Below, piece by piece: positions 1 through 5,681 of a stretch of DNA of 5,681 bases; the first letter of the stretch is position 1, and the number at the start of each line of letters is the position of its first letter. The translations under genes were made by a program, and so were the position numbers. The notes under the pieces were generated by a model that saw only the letters and a program-made list of their open reading frames with translations, was not told the origin of the DNA and did no database searches. Source of the stretch: Rubrivivax sp. (GTDB lineage: Bacteria > Pseudomonadota > Gammaproteobacteria > Burkholderiales > Burkholderiaceae); contig SEEY01000292.1 in the NCBI GenBank assembly GCA_004211235.1, forward strand, positions 1-5,681, written 5' to 3'.

Positions 1-1302
1 GTCTACGACATGCCGGTGACCAGCTTCACCGAGAAGTCCAAGGCCGCCTACCTGATGACCGACTTCGAAGTGCCGCTGTGGGGCGACGCCGAACTGACCG
101 GCAACTTCGGCGTGCGTGCCGTCAAGACCGACGTGTCCGGCACCAGCTTCATCACCTTCCGCTCGGTGCGCAAGACCGCGACCTTCGATCCGGCCAACCC
201 CACCGCCGTGGGCGGCACCACCACCTACTCGTCCGTGCAGGCTGCGACCATCGCCGACAAGTCGACCGACGTGATGCCGTCGCTGAACCTGGCGTTCTGG
301 CCCATCGCCGACAAGCTGGCTGCGCGCTACAACATCGCGAAGACCGTCGCCCGCCCGCCCATCTCCAAGCTGCTGGCGTCCGGCGGTACCACCGTGATCT
401 GCGCACTGAGCCAGATCATCGAGGACAGCGGCGATGAGGCTGACGGCTCCGTGGCGGACCAGGGCTGCACCGGCACCATGGGCAACCCGGCTTTGAAGCC
501 ACAGACGAACGTCAACCAGAACCTGTCGCTGGAGTGGTACGCCAACCGCGACACCAGCCTGTCGCTGAGCGTGTTCCGCCAGCGCGGCCTGATCGGTGCG
601 CCAACCATCGGCAGGGGCCGCAACAACACCAAGGTGTTCCAGAACAGCACTGCCGTGGACCCGCAGACCGGCACGGCGCTGCGTGACATCGAGTTCAGCT
701 TCTCGCAATGGGACAACGCCGCGCCGGCCACGCGTCGCGGTGTGGAGTTCGGCGCGAAGACGGCCTTCACCTTCCTGCCGTCCGTGCTGCGCTATACCGG
801 CATCGACGCCAACTACAGCCGCGCACGTTCCAGCCAGGGCGCGCCGGTGCTGGACCTGATCAGCGGCGACGTCATGCCGGTGGGCAACGAGCCGAAGTAC
901 TCGTGGAACGCGTCGCTGTGGTACGACGACGGCGGCTTCCAGGCACGCGTGGCGATGCAGGTCGTGGCGCCCCGCTACTTCCTGTTCTCGCCCAACACGA
1001 GCAACAACGTGGCGGTCTTCAACTACCCCTCGGTCGGCACCGCCTACCGTACGGGCGCGACGAGCTACAACCCGGGCGCGCCCATCTGGGGCAAGAAGAC
1101 GGCCTACGTCGACGCCAAGATCTCCTACCGCTTCAAGAACGGCCTGGAGCTGTTTGCGGACGCGCGCAACCTGACGGGCGAGCGCGTCCAGAGCAACACC
1201 GGCGGCTACCAGGACTACGCCGACGGCGTGCCCAACATCTACACCGACGGCTACAGCGGCCGCCGCTACATGGTGGGCTTCACGCTGCGCAGCCCGCGTT
1301 AA
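1..1302 (+). CDS. TonB-dependent outer-membrane receptor, C-terminal part (5' end outside window)
   Basis: This is the C-terminal 433 codons of a TonB-dependent receptor, the outer-membrane beta-barrel family that imports siderophores, vitamins or glycans using energy from TonB-ExbBD. The frame is open from base 1, so the signal peptide, TonB box and plug lie upstream. Visible family marks are alternating amphipathic strands throughout and the receptor motif NPALKP (codons 162-167) followed by a strand NLSLEWYANRDTSLSLSVF. The closing block VDAKISYRFKNGLELFADARNLTGE (from codon 370) is the usual penultimate-strand region ending in the N-L-T/N-G box. Two cysteines (codons 134 and 156) flank an acidic stretch just before NPALKP and could form a disulfide in an extracellular loop. 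The protein ends GFTLRSPR rather than in the usual terminal aromatic residue. The substrate cannot be read from this part. It resembles the Xanthomonas/Caulobacter-type receptors often tied to carbohydrate uptake, but that is inference. Confidence 0.93.
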   Translation, partial: VYDMPVTSFTEKSKAAYLMTDFEVPLWGDAELTGNFGVRAVKTDVSGTSFITFRSVRKTATFDPANPTAVGGTTTYSSVQAATIADKSTDVMPSLNLAFWPIADKLAARYNIAKTVARPPISKLLASGGTTVICALSQIIEDSGDEADGSVADQGCTGTMGNPALKPQTNVNQNLSLEWYANRDTSLSLSVFRQRGLIGAPTIGRGRNNTKVFQNSTAVDPQTGTALRDIEFSFSQWDNAAPATRRGVEFGAKTAFTFLPSVLRYTGIDANYSRARSSQGAPVLDLISGDVMPVGNEPKYSWNASLWYDDGGFQARVAMQVVAPRYFLFSPNTSNNVAVFNYPSVGTAYRTGATSYNPGAPIWGKKTAYVDAKISYRFKNGLELFADARNLTGERVQSNTGGYQDYADGVPNIYTDGYSGRRYMVGFTLRSPR

Positions 1303-1318
1303 GCAGGTTCCGCAGAGC

Positions 1319-1356
1319 AACCCGGCAGGCCGCACCCGCGCGCCTGCCGGGTTTTT
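1319..1356 (+). terminator. Rho-independent terminator after the TonB-dependent receptor
   Basis: A perfect 10-bp GC-rich stem (CCCGGCAGGC at 1321-1330, GCCTGCCGGG at 1342-1351) encloses an 11-base loop and is followed directly by five Ts (1352-1356). Two As before the stem can extend it by pairing with the first Ts. It starts 16 bases after the receptor stop codon, so the receptor transcript probably ends here and the next gene needs its own promoter. Confidence 0.92.
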
Positions 1357-1441
1357 CGTTTCTGCGGCGGGGCGTCGTGCCGGCGTGAGCGCCCCGCCAG
1401 GTGAACGTTCGCAAAGTTCTTCGCCGGACGGCCTTCCGCCC

Positions 1442-1469
1442 TTGCTGCGACTGACCCGCTGGCTATGCT
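1442..1469 (+). promoter_or_regulatory. Candidate sigma70-type promoter for the Sel1-repeat gene
   Basis: TTGCTG (1442-1447) and TATGCT (1464-1469) are separated by 16 bases and resemble -35 and -10 boxes, with 3 of 6 and 4 of 6 matches to consensus. The site lies between the upstream terminator and the Sel1 gene, where a promoter is expected, and would give a 5' leader of roughly 70 bases. The match is modest in GC-rich DNA, so this is a candidate only. Confidence 0.3.
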
Positions 1470-1472
1470 GAC

Positions 1473-1514
1473 CGGCGCCAGACGGCCGAACGGCGCCGAA
1501 CAGCGCCGCACCGC
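1473..1514 (+). repeat. GC-rich leader hairpin and three 10-base tandem repeats
   Basis: Three adjacent 10-base units, GCCGAACGGC, GCCGAACAGC and GCCGCACCGC, fill 1485-1514; the third differs the most. CGGCGCC (1473-1479) can also pair with GGCGCCG (1492-1498) across a 12-base loop. Both lie in the presumed untranslated leader, 31 or more bases before the Sel1 start codon. A role in translation or RNA stability is possible but unsupported, and GC-rich slippage repeats can arise without function. Confidence 0.5.
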
Positions 1515-1534
1515 CCGCACCACACCAGAAGATC

Positions 1535-1540
1535 AAGGAG
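1535..1540 (+). promoter_or_regulatory. Ribosome binding site deciding the Sel1-gene start
   Basis: AAGGAG lies five bases before the ATG at 1546. It favours that start over the in-frame ATG at 1465, which has no such site and would place 27 arginine-rich residues in front of a clear signal peptide. Confidence 0.85.
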
Positions 1541-1545
1541 ATTCC

Positions 1546-3096
1546 ATGACCGACGACTTGCGTTCCTGCTTCATCCGGACTCCGGCAGCTTGTGCCGGCC
1601 TGGCCCTGTCGCTGTCGCTGGCGCTGGCCCTGCCGGCGCACGCCCAGCAGGCCGCCGCCAGCGCACCGGCCGGCGCGCCCAGCACGCTCGACGCGGTCAG
1701 GGTGGACGGAAAAAGCAACCGCACCACCGGCGACCCCTCCATCGTCGATGCGGCCAAGAGCAAGGTGCTGTCGCGCAACTTCGCGTCCTCCTGCGCGTTC
1801 ATGAGCGGCTACTCCGCCGCCGAGGACGACGTGACGCTGGCCTATATGCGCGAGTTCCGCATGTCGGACAGCCCGTCCAACGAGGCCGAGCGCTTCAGCG
1901 ACCTCAGCCCCGACGGCAATGCCAAGACGGCCTCGGCCGGCACGTCCCTCGAGGAAACCGCCGCCACCATCGGCGCCAGCGGCACGGATGCCATGGCGCC
2001 CTCCGTCGCCTGCTCCGGCACCGACAAGCGCTTCGCCGCCGGCCGCAACTGGATCGCCCGCAAGGACAAGTCGCTGACCCAGGCCTTCGACGCCTACGAG
2101 GCCGGCAAGTACGTCGAGGCGCGCGCCAAGTTCGAGGAGGGCTGGAAGAAGCTCGGCTATGAAGAGGCGGCCATGATGCTCGGCCGCATCCACCTGCTGG
2201 GGCTGGGCACGCCGCGCAGCACGCCCAAGGCGGTCGAGTGGCTGCGCCAGGTCGTTGACGCGCGCTACGACCCGGTCAATGACCGCCTCCAGTTCGATCC
2301 CAAGAAGCCCGACAACATCAACACCCGCGTCGAAGCCTCGCTGCTGCTGGCCCGCATCTACCTGAGCGGCCTGGGCACGCCGCGCGACCCGGCCGCCGCC
2401 TACAAGTGGTGGAACAAGGCGCTGGACTACGGCTTCGAGCCCGCCGGCACCCTGCTGGCCCAGGCCCACCTGAGCGGCATCGGCACCCAGCCCGACGTGA
2501 AGCCCGCGCTGGCCTATCTGGAAGCCGCCGGCGCGGCCGGTGACGTGAAGGCGCTCTACATGCTGGGCCAGCTCTACCAGCACCAGTTGCCGCGCCAACC
2601 CGAGGGCGTGCCGCTGGACCTCAAGCGTGCCGGTGCCTACTACGGCGCCGCCGCCAAGGCCGGCAATGTGGACGCCACCTATGCCGCAGCCCGCATGCTG
2701 GACCTCGGCGAAGGCGTCGCCGCCCCGGCACCGGAACGCGCCGTGGTGCTCTACAAGGACGCCGCGCTCAAAGGCCACGCCGATGCGCAGAACGCGCTGG
2801 CCACCTACTTCTACCGCGGCGAGGTGGTGCCGCAGAACTTCGCCACGGCCCGGCAGTTCTTCCAGGCCGCGGCGCAGCGCCGCCAGCCGGACGCGATGTT
2901 CAACCTCGCCGTCATGCTGGCGCAGGGCCAGGGTGGCGACAAGGACATGGCCGCGGCCTACGCCTGGTGTTCGTTGGCGAAGGGCCTGGGCAACGAGCAG
3001 GCCGCCACCGCCCTGCCCGCCATCGGCGCCCGACTCAGCGCCGACGAGAAGGCCCGCGCCGAGGCGATGCTGAGGCCCGCGCCGAAGAAGTCCTGA
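1546..3096 (+). CDS. Exported Sel1/tetratricopeptide-repeat protein
   Basis: This is a 516-residue predicted periplasmic or envelope protein. Residues 1-33 form a signal peptide: arginines at 6 and 11, a hydrophobic core of about 17-29 rich in L, A and S, and an AHA cleavage site before QQ. An Ala/Pro linker and a segment LDAVRVDG (residues 48-55) resembling a TonB box follow. Residues 60-190 form an unrecognised N-terminal region with cysteines 83 and 156 that could pair in the oxidising periplasm. From about residue 190 there are six to seven Sel1-like helical repeats, beginning near 206, 262, 297, 333, 374, 411 and 447. Clear examples are LLLARIYLSGLGTPRDPAAA and FNLAVMLAQGQGGDKDMAAA. Sel1 repeats are protein-binding scaffolds, so a scaffold or adaptor role in the envelope is likely; the partner is unknown. 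It follows the TonB-receptor gene in the same direction but is separated from it by a terminator. Confidence 0.9.
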   Translation: MTDDLRSCFIRTPAACAGLALSLSLALALPAHAQQAAASAPAGAPSTLDAVRVDGKSNRTTGDPSIVDAAKSKVLSRNFASSCAFMSGYSAAEDDVTLAYMREFRMSDSPSNEAERFSDLSPDGNAKTASAGTSLEETAATIGASGTDAMAPSVACSGTDKRFAAGRNWIARKDKSLTQAFDAYEAGKYVEARAKFEEGWKKLGYEEAAMMLGRIHLLGLGTPRSTPKAVEWLRQVVDARYDPVNDRLQFDPKKPDNINTRVEASLLLARIYLSGLGTPRDPAAAYKWWNKALDYGFEPAGTLLAQAHLSGIGTQPDVKPALAYLEAAGAAGDVKALYMLGQLYQHQLPRQPEGVPLDLKRAGAYYGAAAKAGNVDATYAAARMLDLGEGVAAPAPERAVVLYKDAALKGHADAQNALATYFYRGEVVPQNFATARQFFQAAAQRRQPDAMFNLAVMLAQGQGGDKDMAAAYAWCSLAKGLGNEQAATALPAIGARLSADEKARAEAMLRPAPKKS

Positions 3097-3104
3097 TCAG
3101 CCCT

Positions 3105-3119
3105 CGGCGCCAGGCGCCG
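3105..3119. other. Short hairpin between convergent genes, without a T tract
   Basis: CGGCGC (3105-3110) and GCGCCG (3114-3119) are separated by CAG and can form a 6-bp stem eight bases past the Sel1 stop codon. It lies inside the 3' coding end of greB, where it encodes part of the tail PAPGAEG. There is no run of Ts on either side, so it is not a standard intrinsic terminator. It might slow polymerase or protect the Sel1 transcript end, but that is speculation. Confidence 0.3.
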
Positions 3120-3540
3120 GGTAGCTGACTTCGACGACCTCGATCTTTTCCACGCCCACCGGCGTGACGAGGTTGAGTTCGTCGCCCACCTTGGCCTTCA
3201 GCAGCGTGCGCGCGATGGGCGAGACCCAGCTCACCTCGCCGGCCAGGCTGTCGGCCTCGTCGATGCCGATGATGCGGATGGTCTTCTCCTCGCCGCGCGC
3301 GTTGGCATAGGTCACCGTCGCACCGAAGAAGACCTGGTCGCTGCCGTGGTGGGCGCTCGGGTCCACCACCTCCGCGATGTCCAGCCGCTTGGTGAGGAAG
3401 CGCAAGCGGCGGTCGATCTCGCGCAGGCGCTTCTTGCCGTAGAGATAGTCGCCGTTCTCCGAGCGGTCACCGTTCTTGGCCGCCCACGACACGATCTCGA
3501 CGATCTTCGGCCGCTCGCCGTCGAGCAGCTCCATGAACTC

Positions 3541-3563
3541 GGCACGCGCAACTACCTGACGCC
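3541..3563. other. Micro-inversion in greB (17 bases between GGC and GCC)
   Basis: On the plus strand, 3541-3570 encodes GTRNYLTPAG, the motif that GreB proteins carry after their leader, although greB itself is on the minus strand. Reverse-complementing only 3544-3560 in place restores LPAG-TRNYLT in the greB frame. The segment is bounded by GGC (3541-3543) and GCC (3561-3563), and the neighbouring GCCGGCCGGC (3561-3570) is a perfect palindrome. Comparison with E. coli GreB (TREGYEKLKQEL) shows that about 25 further bases, for the end of the PAG box and six helix residues, are also missing before GAGTTC. Confidence 0.75.
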
Positions 3564-3644
3564 GGCCGGCAGTGCGGGCAGCGACGGGCCGTCGCCATCG
3601 TCGTCGTCAGCCGCGTCGGTTTCCTTGGTGAACGCTTTGCTCAT

Positions 3645-3823
3645 GCAGGCATTGTCGCCACGGCCTCACCCCGAAGCCGCGGGCCATTTGCGACAGCCCG
3701 TGGCAACCCGCGTGCCGCTTTGGACCCACGCAATCCCTTGTCGCCTGAAGCCGCCCGATGGCGGCGTTTGGACGCACCGGTGTGCTCTACTCGTTGCGGT
3801 TTTTTTCAGCAGCAGACCGAAAC
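3645..3823. other. Divergent intergenic region between greB and the cheB-cheR hybrid gene
   Basis: These 179 bases should hold the promoters for both divergent genes, but neither shows a convincing -35/-10 pair. GACAAT, on the minus strand close before the greB ATG, looks like a -10 box without a matching -35. On the plus strand, TCTACT (3786-3791) preceded by TG is a weak extended -10 candidate. A 6-bp hairpin, GCCGCC-CGAT-GGCGGC, lies at 3750-3765, and a run of seven Ts at 3800-3806 is not preceded by a good stem. No good Shine-Dalgarno precedes either start codon. No binding site for a known regulator was recognised. Confidence 0.4.
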
Positions 3824-5681
3824 ATGGATCCCACAAGCGCAGAGCCGACCGGAGCCGAAGACGCACCCGCTGGTTCGACCTCGCTGAACGAGGCGCCTGG
3901 GCAGCAGCCCTCGGCCGCGAAGCAGCTCGCCAACCCGATGGCGCCGTCCAGCGGCCTGAGCTTTCCTGTCGTCGGCCTGGGTGCATCGGCCGGCGGCCTC
4001 GGCGCGCTGAGCCGCCTGCTCGAAGCGCTGCCGGCCACGCCGGGCATGGCGTTCGTGGTGGTCATGCACCTGTCGCCCAAGCATGAAAGCTCGGTCGCGG
4101 AGATTCTGCAGAAATCCACTCGCATGGACGTGGTGCGCCTGACGAAGGCCACGGCCATCGAGCGCAACACGGTCTATGTGCTGCCGCCCACGCACAGCGT
4201 GCTGATGTACGACGGCCACCTGGCGCTCGGCGAGATGGGCAAGGACCGCGGCCGCCACATCGTCATCGACCTGTTCTTCCGGACGCTGGCGCAGGCCCAC
4301 AAGGAACGCGCCGTGGCGGTGGTGCTCTCGGGCACCGGGGCCGACGGGTCCGTCGGCATTGCCGAGGTGAAGGAGCAGGGCGGCATCGTCATCGCCCAGA
4401 CGCCCGAGGACGCGGAGTTCGACGGCATGCCCTGCAGCGCCATCGCCACCGGCAAGGTGGACATCGTGCTGCCGGTCAACGAGATGGCGCAGCGGCTGCT
4501 CGACCTCTGGACCAACGCCCAGAAGATCGAACTGCCCGACCCCGGCGAAGCGGGGCTGCCGGTGCTGCCGCCGACCTCGCCCGAAGCGGCCGAGAAGTCG
4601 CTGCGCGAGATCATGCTGATCCTGCAGGCGCGCACCGGCCACGACTTCAGGCACTACAAGCGCGCCACGGTGCTGCGGCGCATCGAGCGGCGCCTGCAGG
4701 TCAACAGCCTGGCCCACCTGCCCGCCTACCAGCGCTACCTCGACACCCACCCCGACGAGACCGCGCTGCTGCTGGGCGACATGCTGATCGGCGTGACGAA
4801 CTTCTTCCGCGACCGCGAGGCGTTCGAGGCCATCGAACGCACGGTGATACCGGACCTGTTCGCCGAACACCTGCGCGACGAGCAGCTGCGCGTCTGGGTG
4901 CCCGGCTGTTCGTCGGGCGAAGAGGCTTATTCGCTGCTGATGCTGATTCACCAGGAGATGGCCGGCACGCAGGACACGCGGCCGGTGCAGGTGTTCGCCA
5001 GCGACATCGACGAGCATGCGATTGCCACCGGGCGCGAGGGCAAGTACCCCGAGTCGGTCGTCACCGACATCCCGCCGGCGCTGCTGCGCCGCTTCATGGC
5101 CAAGGAGGGCAGCGGCTACCGGGTCAGCAAGCTGCTGCGCGACGGCGTGCTGTTCGCGCAGCACAACATCCTGCGCGACCCGCCGTTCTCGCGGCTGGAC
5201 ATCATCTCCTGCCGCAATCTGCTGATCTACCTGGACCGCGAGGTGCAGAAGGACATCCTGCAGATGTTCCATTTCGCGCTGCGCCCGGGCGGCTACCTGT
5301 TCCTGGGCAGCTCGGAAACGGCGGACGCCACCAGCCGGATGTTCACCGTCGTCGACAAGAAGCACCGCATCTACCGCGCCAACAGCACCGTGCGCGCCGT
5401 GCGGGCGCTGCCCCGCTTCCCGCTTGGCGGCATCGAGCACCGGCCGGCGGAGGTGGCCCCGGCAGCCAAGGTCGTGCTGGGCATCGGCGAGCTGCACCAG
5501 CAGCTGCTGGAAGACTACGCGCCGCCCAGCCTGATCGTGCGGCCCGACGGCGAGATCCTGCACAGCTCGCGCGCCGAGCATTTCCTGCGCTTTGCAGCCG
5601 GCGTGCCGACGCAGCTGCTCTCGGCCGTGGCGCTGCCGGAGCTGCGGCCCGTGCTGCGCACCACGCTGTTCCAGGCCACGC
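3824..5681 (+). CDS. CheB-CheR-PAS hybrid signalling protein (3' end outside window)
   Basis: The frame is open from the ATG at 3824 to the window end: 619 codons with no stop. After a 46-residue Pro/Ala/Ser-rich leader comes a CheB-type methylesterase domain (about 47-228). Its catalytic triad is visible: Ser55 in GLGASAGG, His82 in VVVMHLSP and Asp174 in LSGTGADG. A CheR-type methyltransferase follows (about 257-530), with its helical N-terminal part (RTGHDFRHYKRATVLRRIERR), the SAM-binding motif GCSSGEEAYS (361-370), FASDIDEHAI and SCRNLLIYL (from 462). From about 556, LHQQLLEDYAPPSLIVRPDGEILHSS looks like the start of a PAS-type sensor region. Such hybrids usually continue into more PAS, coiled-coil or histidine-kinase domains. 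There is no receiver domain before CheB, unlike stand-alone CheB. No chemotaxis genes lie nearby, so it is probably an orphan regulator; its target is unknown. In-frame GTG (3782) and TTG (3794) are possible alternative starts, but none has a clear ribosome site. Confidence 0.93.
   Translation, partial: MDPTSAEPTGAEDAPAGSTSLNEAPGQQPSAAKQLANPMAPSSGLSFPVVGLGASAGGLGALSRLLEALPATPGMAFVVVMHLSPKHESSVAEILQKSTRMDVVRLTKATAIERNTVYVLPPTHSVLMYDGHLALGEMGKDRGRHIVIDLFFRTLAQAHKERAVAVVLSGTGADGSVGIAEVKEQGGIVIAQTPEDAEFDGMPCSAIATGKVDIVLPVNEMAQRLLDLWTNAQKIELPDPGEAGLPVLPPTSPEAAEKSLREIMLILQARTGHDFRHYKRATVLRRIERRLQVNSLAHLPAYQRYLDTHPDETALLLGDMLIGVTNFFRDREAFEAIERTVIPDLFAEHLRDEQLRVWVPGCSSGEEAYSLLMLIHQEMAGTQDTRPVQVFASDIDEHAIATGREGKYPESVVTDIPPALLRRFMAKEGSGYRVSKLLRDGVLFAQHNILRDPPFSRLDIISCRNLLIYLDREVQKDILQMFHFALRPGGYLFLGSSETADATSRMFTVVDKKHRIYRANSTVRAVRALPRFPLGGIEHRPAEVAPAAKVVLGIGELHQQLLEDYAPPSLIVRPDGEILHSSRAEHFLRFAAGVPTQLLSAVALPELRPVLRTTLFQAT

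Larger units (their letters stand above)
3097..3644 (-). pseudogene. greB: Transcription elongation factor GreB, frame broken by a micro-inversion near the 5' end
   Basis: GreB enters the secondary channel of RNA polymerase and stimulates cleavage of backtracked transcripts. From the ATG at 3644 the gene reads MSKAFTKETD, an acidic stretch, then LPALPAG (to residue 28), V, R and a TAG stop at 3554-3552. The rest continues in another frame from EF and the ATG at 3534 to the stop at 3099-3097. That part holds the second half of the first coiled-coil helix, the tip GDRSENGDY with the acidic pair that coordinates catalytic magnesium, the second helix YGKKRLREIDRRLRFLTKRL, and the FKBP-like C-terminal domain (VFFGATVTY, SPIARTLL, VGDE). 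The family sequence expected between the parts, about 15 residues starting TRNYLTPAG, is missing from this strand but readable on the other strand at 3544-3560. Starting at 3534 would give a 145-residue protein lacking the start of helix 1, with only a weak ribosome site. Expected intact length is about 190. A sequencing or assembly error remains possible. Confidence 0.85.

Noticed and set aside
327..770. Minus-strand frame opposite the TonB receptor
   Set aside because: It is a shadow of the receptor coding sequence, which has unmistakable family motifs.
1299..1523. Minus-strand frame between the receptor and the Sel1 gene
   Set aside because: It overlaps the terminator and candidate leader, has arginine-rich content, and shows no recognisable domain or ribosome site.
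1465..1545. Upstream ATG at 1465 as start of the Sel1 protein
   Set aside because: It adds an arginine-rich leader in front of a good signal peptide and has no ribosome site. ATG 1546 has AAGGAG at the right distance.
3541..3563. Site-specific invertible phase-variation switch in greB
   Set aside because: The inverted segment is only 17 bases, its GGC/GCC ends are too short for a recombinase site, no invertase gene is present, and bases are also missing. A one-off template switch or an artefact fits better.
3750..3806. Hairpin 3750-3765 plus T run 3800-3806 as an intrinsic terminator
   Set aside because: The T run lies 34 bases from the stem, and no gene on the plus strand ends upstream of it.
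3346..4086. Open plus-strand frame across greB and the start of the CheB gene
   Set aside because: It runs antisense to conserved greB and out of frame with CheB. It matters only because it contains the inverted GTRNYLTPAG segment, which is explained as a micro-inversion and not as a gene.
3806..5581. Long open frame on the minus strand opposite the CheB-CheR gene (591 codons)
   Set aside because: Its product is a His/Gln/Ala/Arg/Val-rich sequence with no domain, typical of an antisense frame in GC-rich coding DNA. The plus-strand frame carries clear catalytic motifs.

Overview
The window is GC-rich DNA that fits a betaproteobacterium of the order Burkholderiales. This is an inference from the GreB sequence, which has an acidic leader starting MSKAFTKETD and a middle portion typical of that order, plus the general base composition. 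No rRNA, tRNA, CRISPR array or insertion sequence was seen.

Layout from left to right. (1) Bases 1-1302 hold the C-terminal barrel of a TonB-dependent outer-membrane receptor whose start lies outside the window. It is closed by a strong intrinsic terminator (1319-1356). (2) A leader of about 190 bases carries a candidate promoter and a small GC-rich hairpin with tandem repeats. It is followed by a Shine-Dalgarno and a gene for an exported Sel1/TPR-repeat protein (1546-3096). (3) Converging on it, with no base between the two stop codons, is greB on the minus strand (3097-3644), the transcript-cleavage elongation factor. (4) A 179-base gap with divergent start sites separates greB from a large CheB-CheR-PAS hybrid signalling protein (3824 to the window end, open), on the plus strand.

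The most notable observation is in greB. The normal N-terminus (MSKAFTKETD...LPALPAG) is followed at once by a stop codon. The conserved stretch that should come next, TRNYLTP, is encoded at exactly that spot on the OPPOSITE strand. Seventeen bases appear to have been inverted in place and about 25 bases lost, which breaks the frame. This is the signature of a template-switch mutation between short GGC/GCC inverted repeats, or of an assembly or sequencing artefact at a GC palindrome. The rest of greB is intact.

The genes do not form one pathway. The TonB receptor and the Sel1 protein are both envelope proteins and may be functionally linked: the Sel1 protein carries a TonB-box-like segment just after its signal peptide. 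greB and the CheB-CheR hybrid look like unrelated neighbours. I see no clear evidence of a wholly new multi-gene system here.
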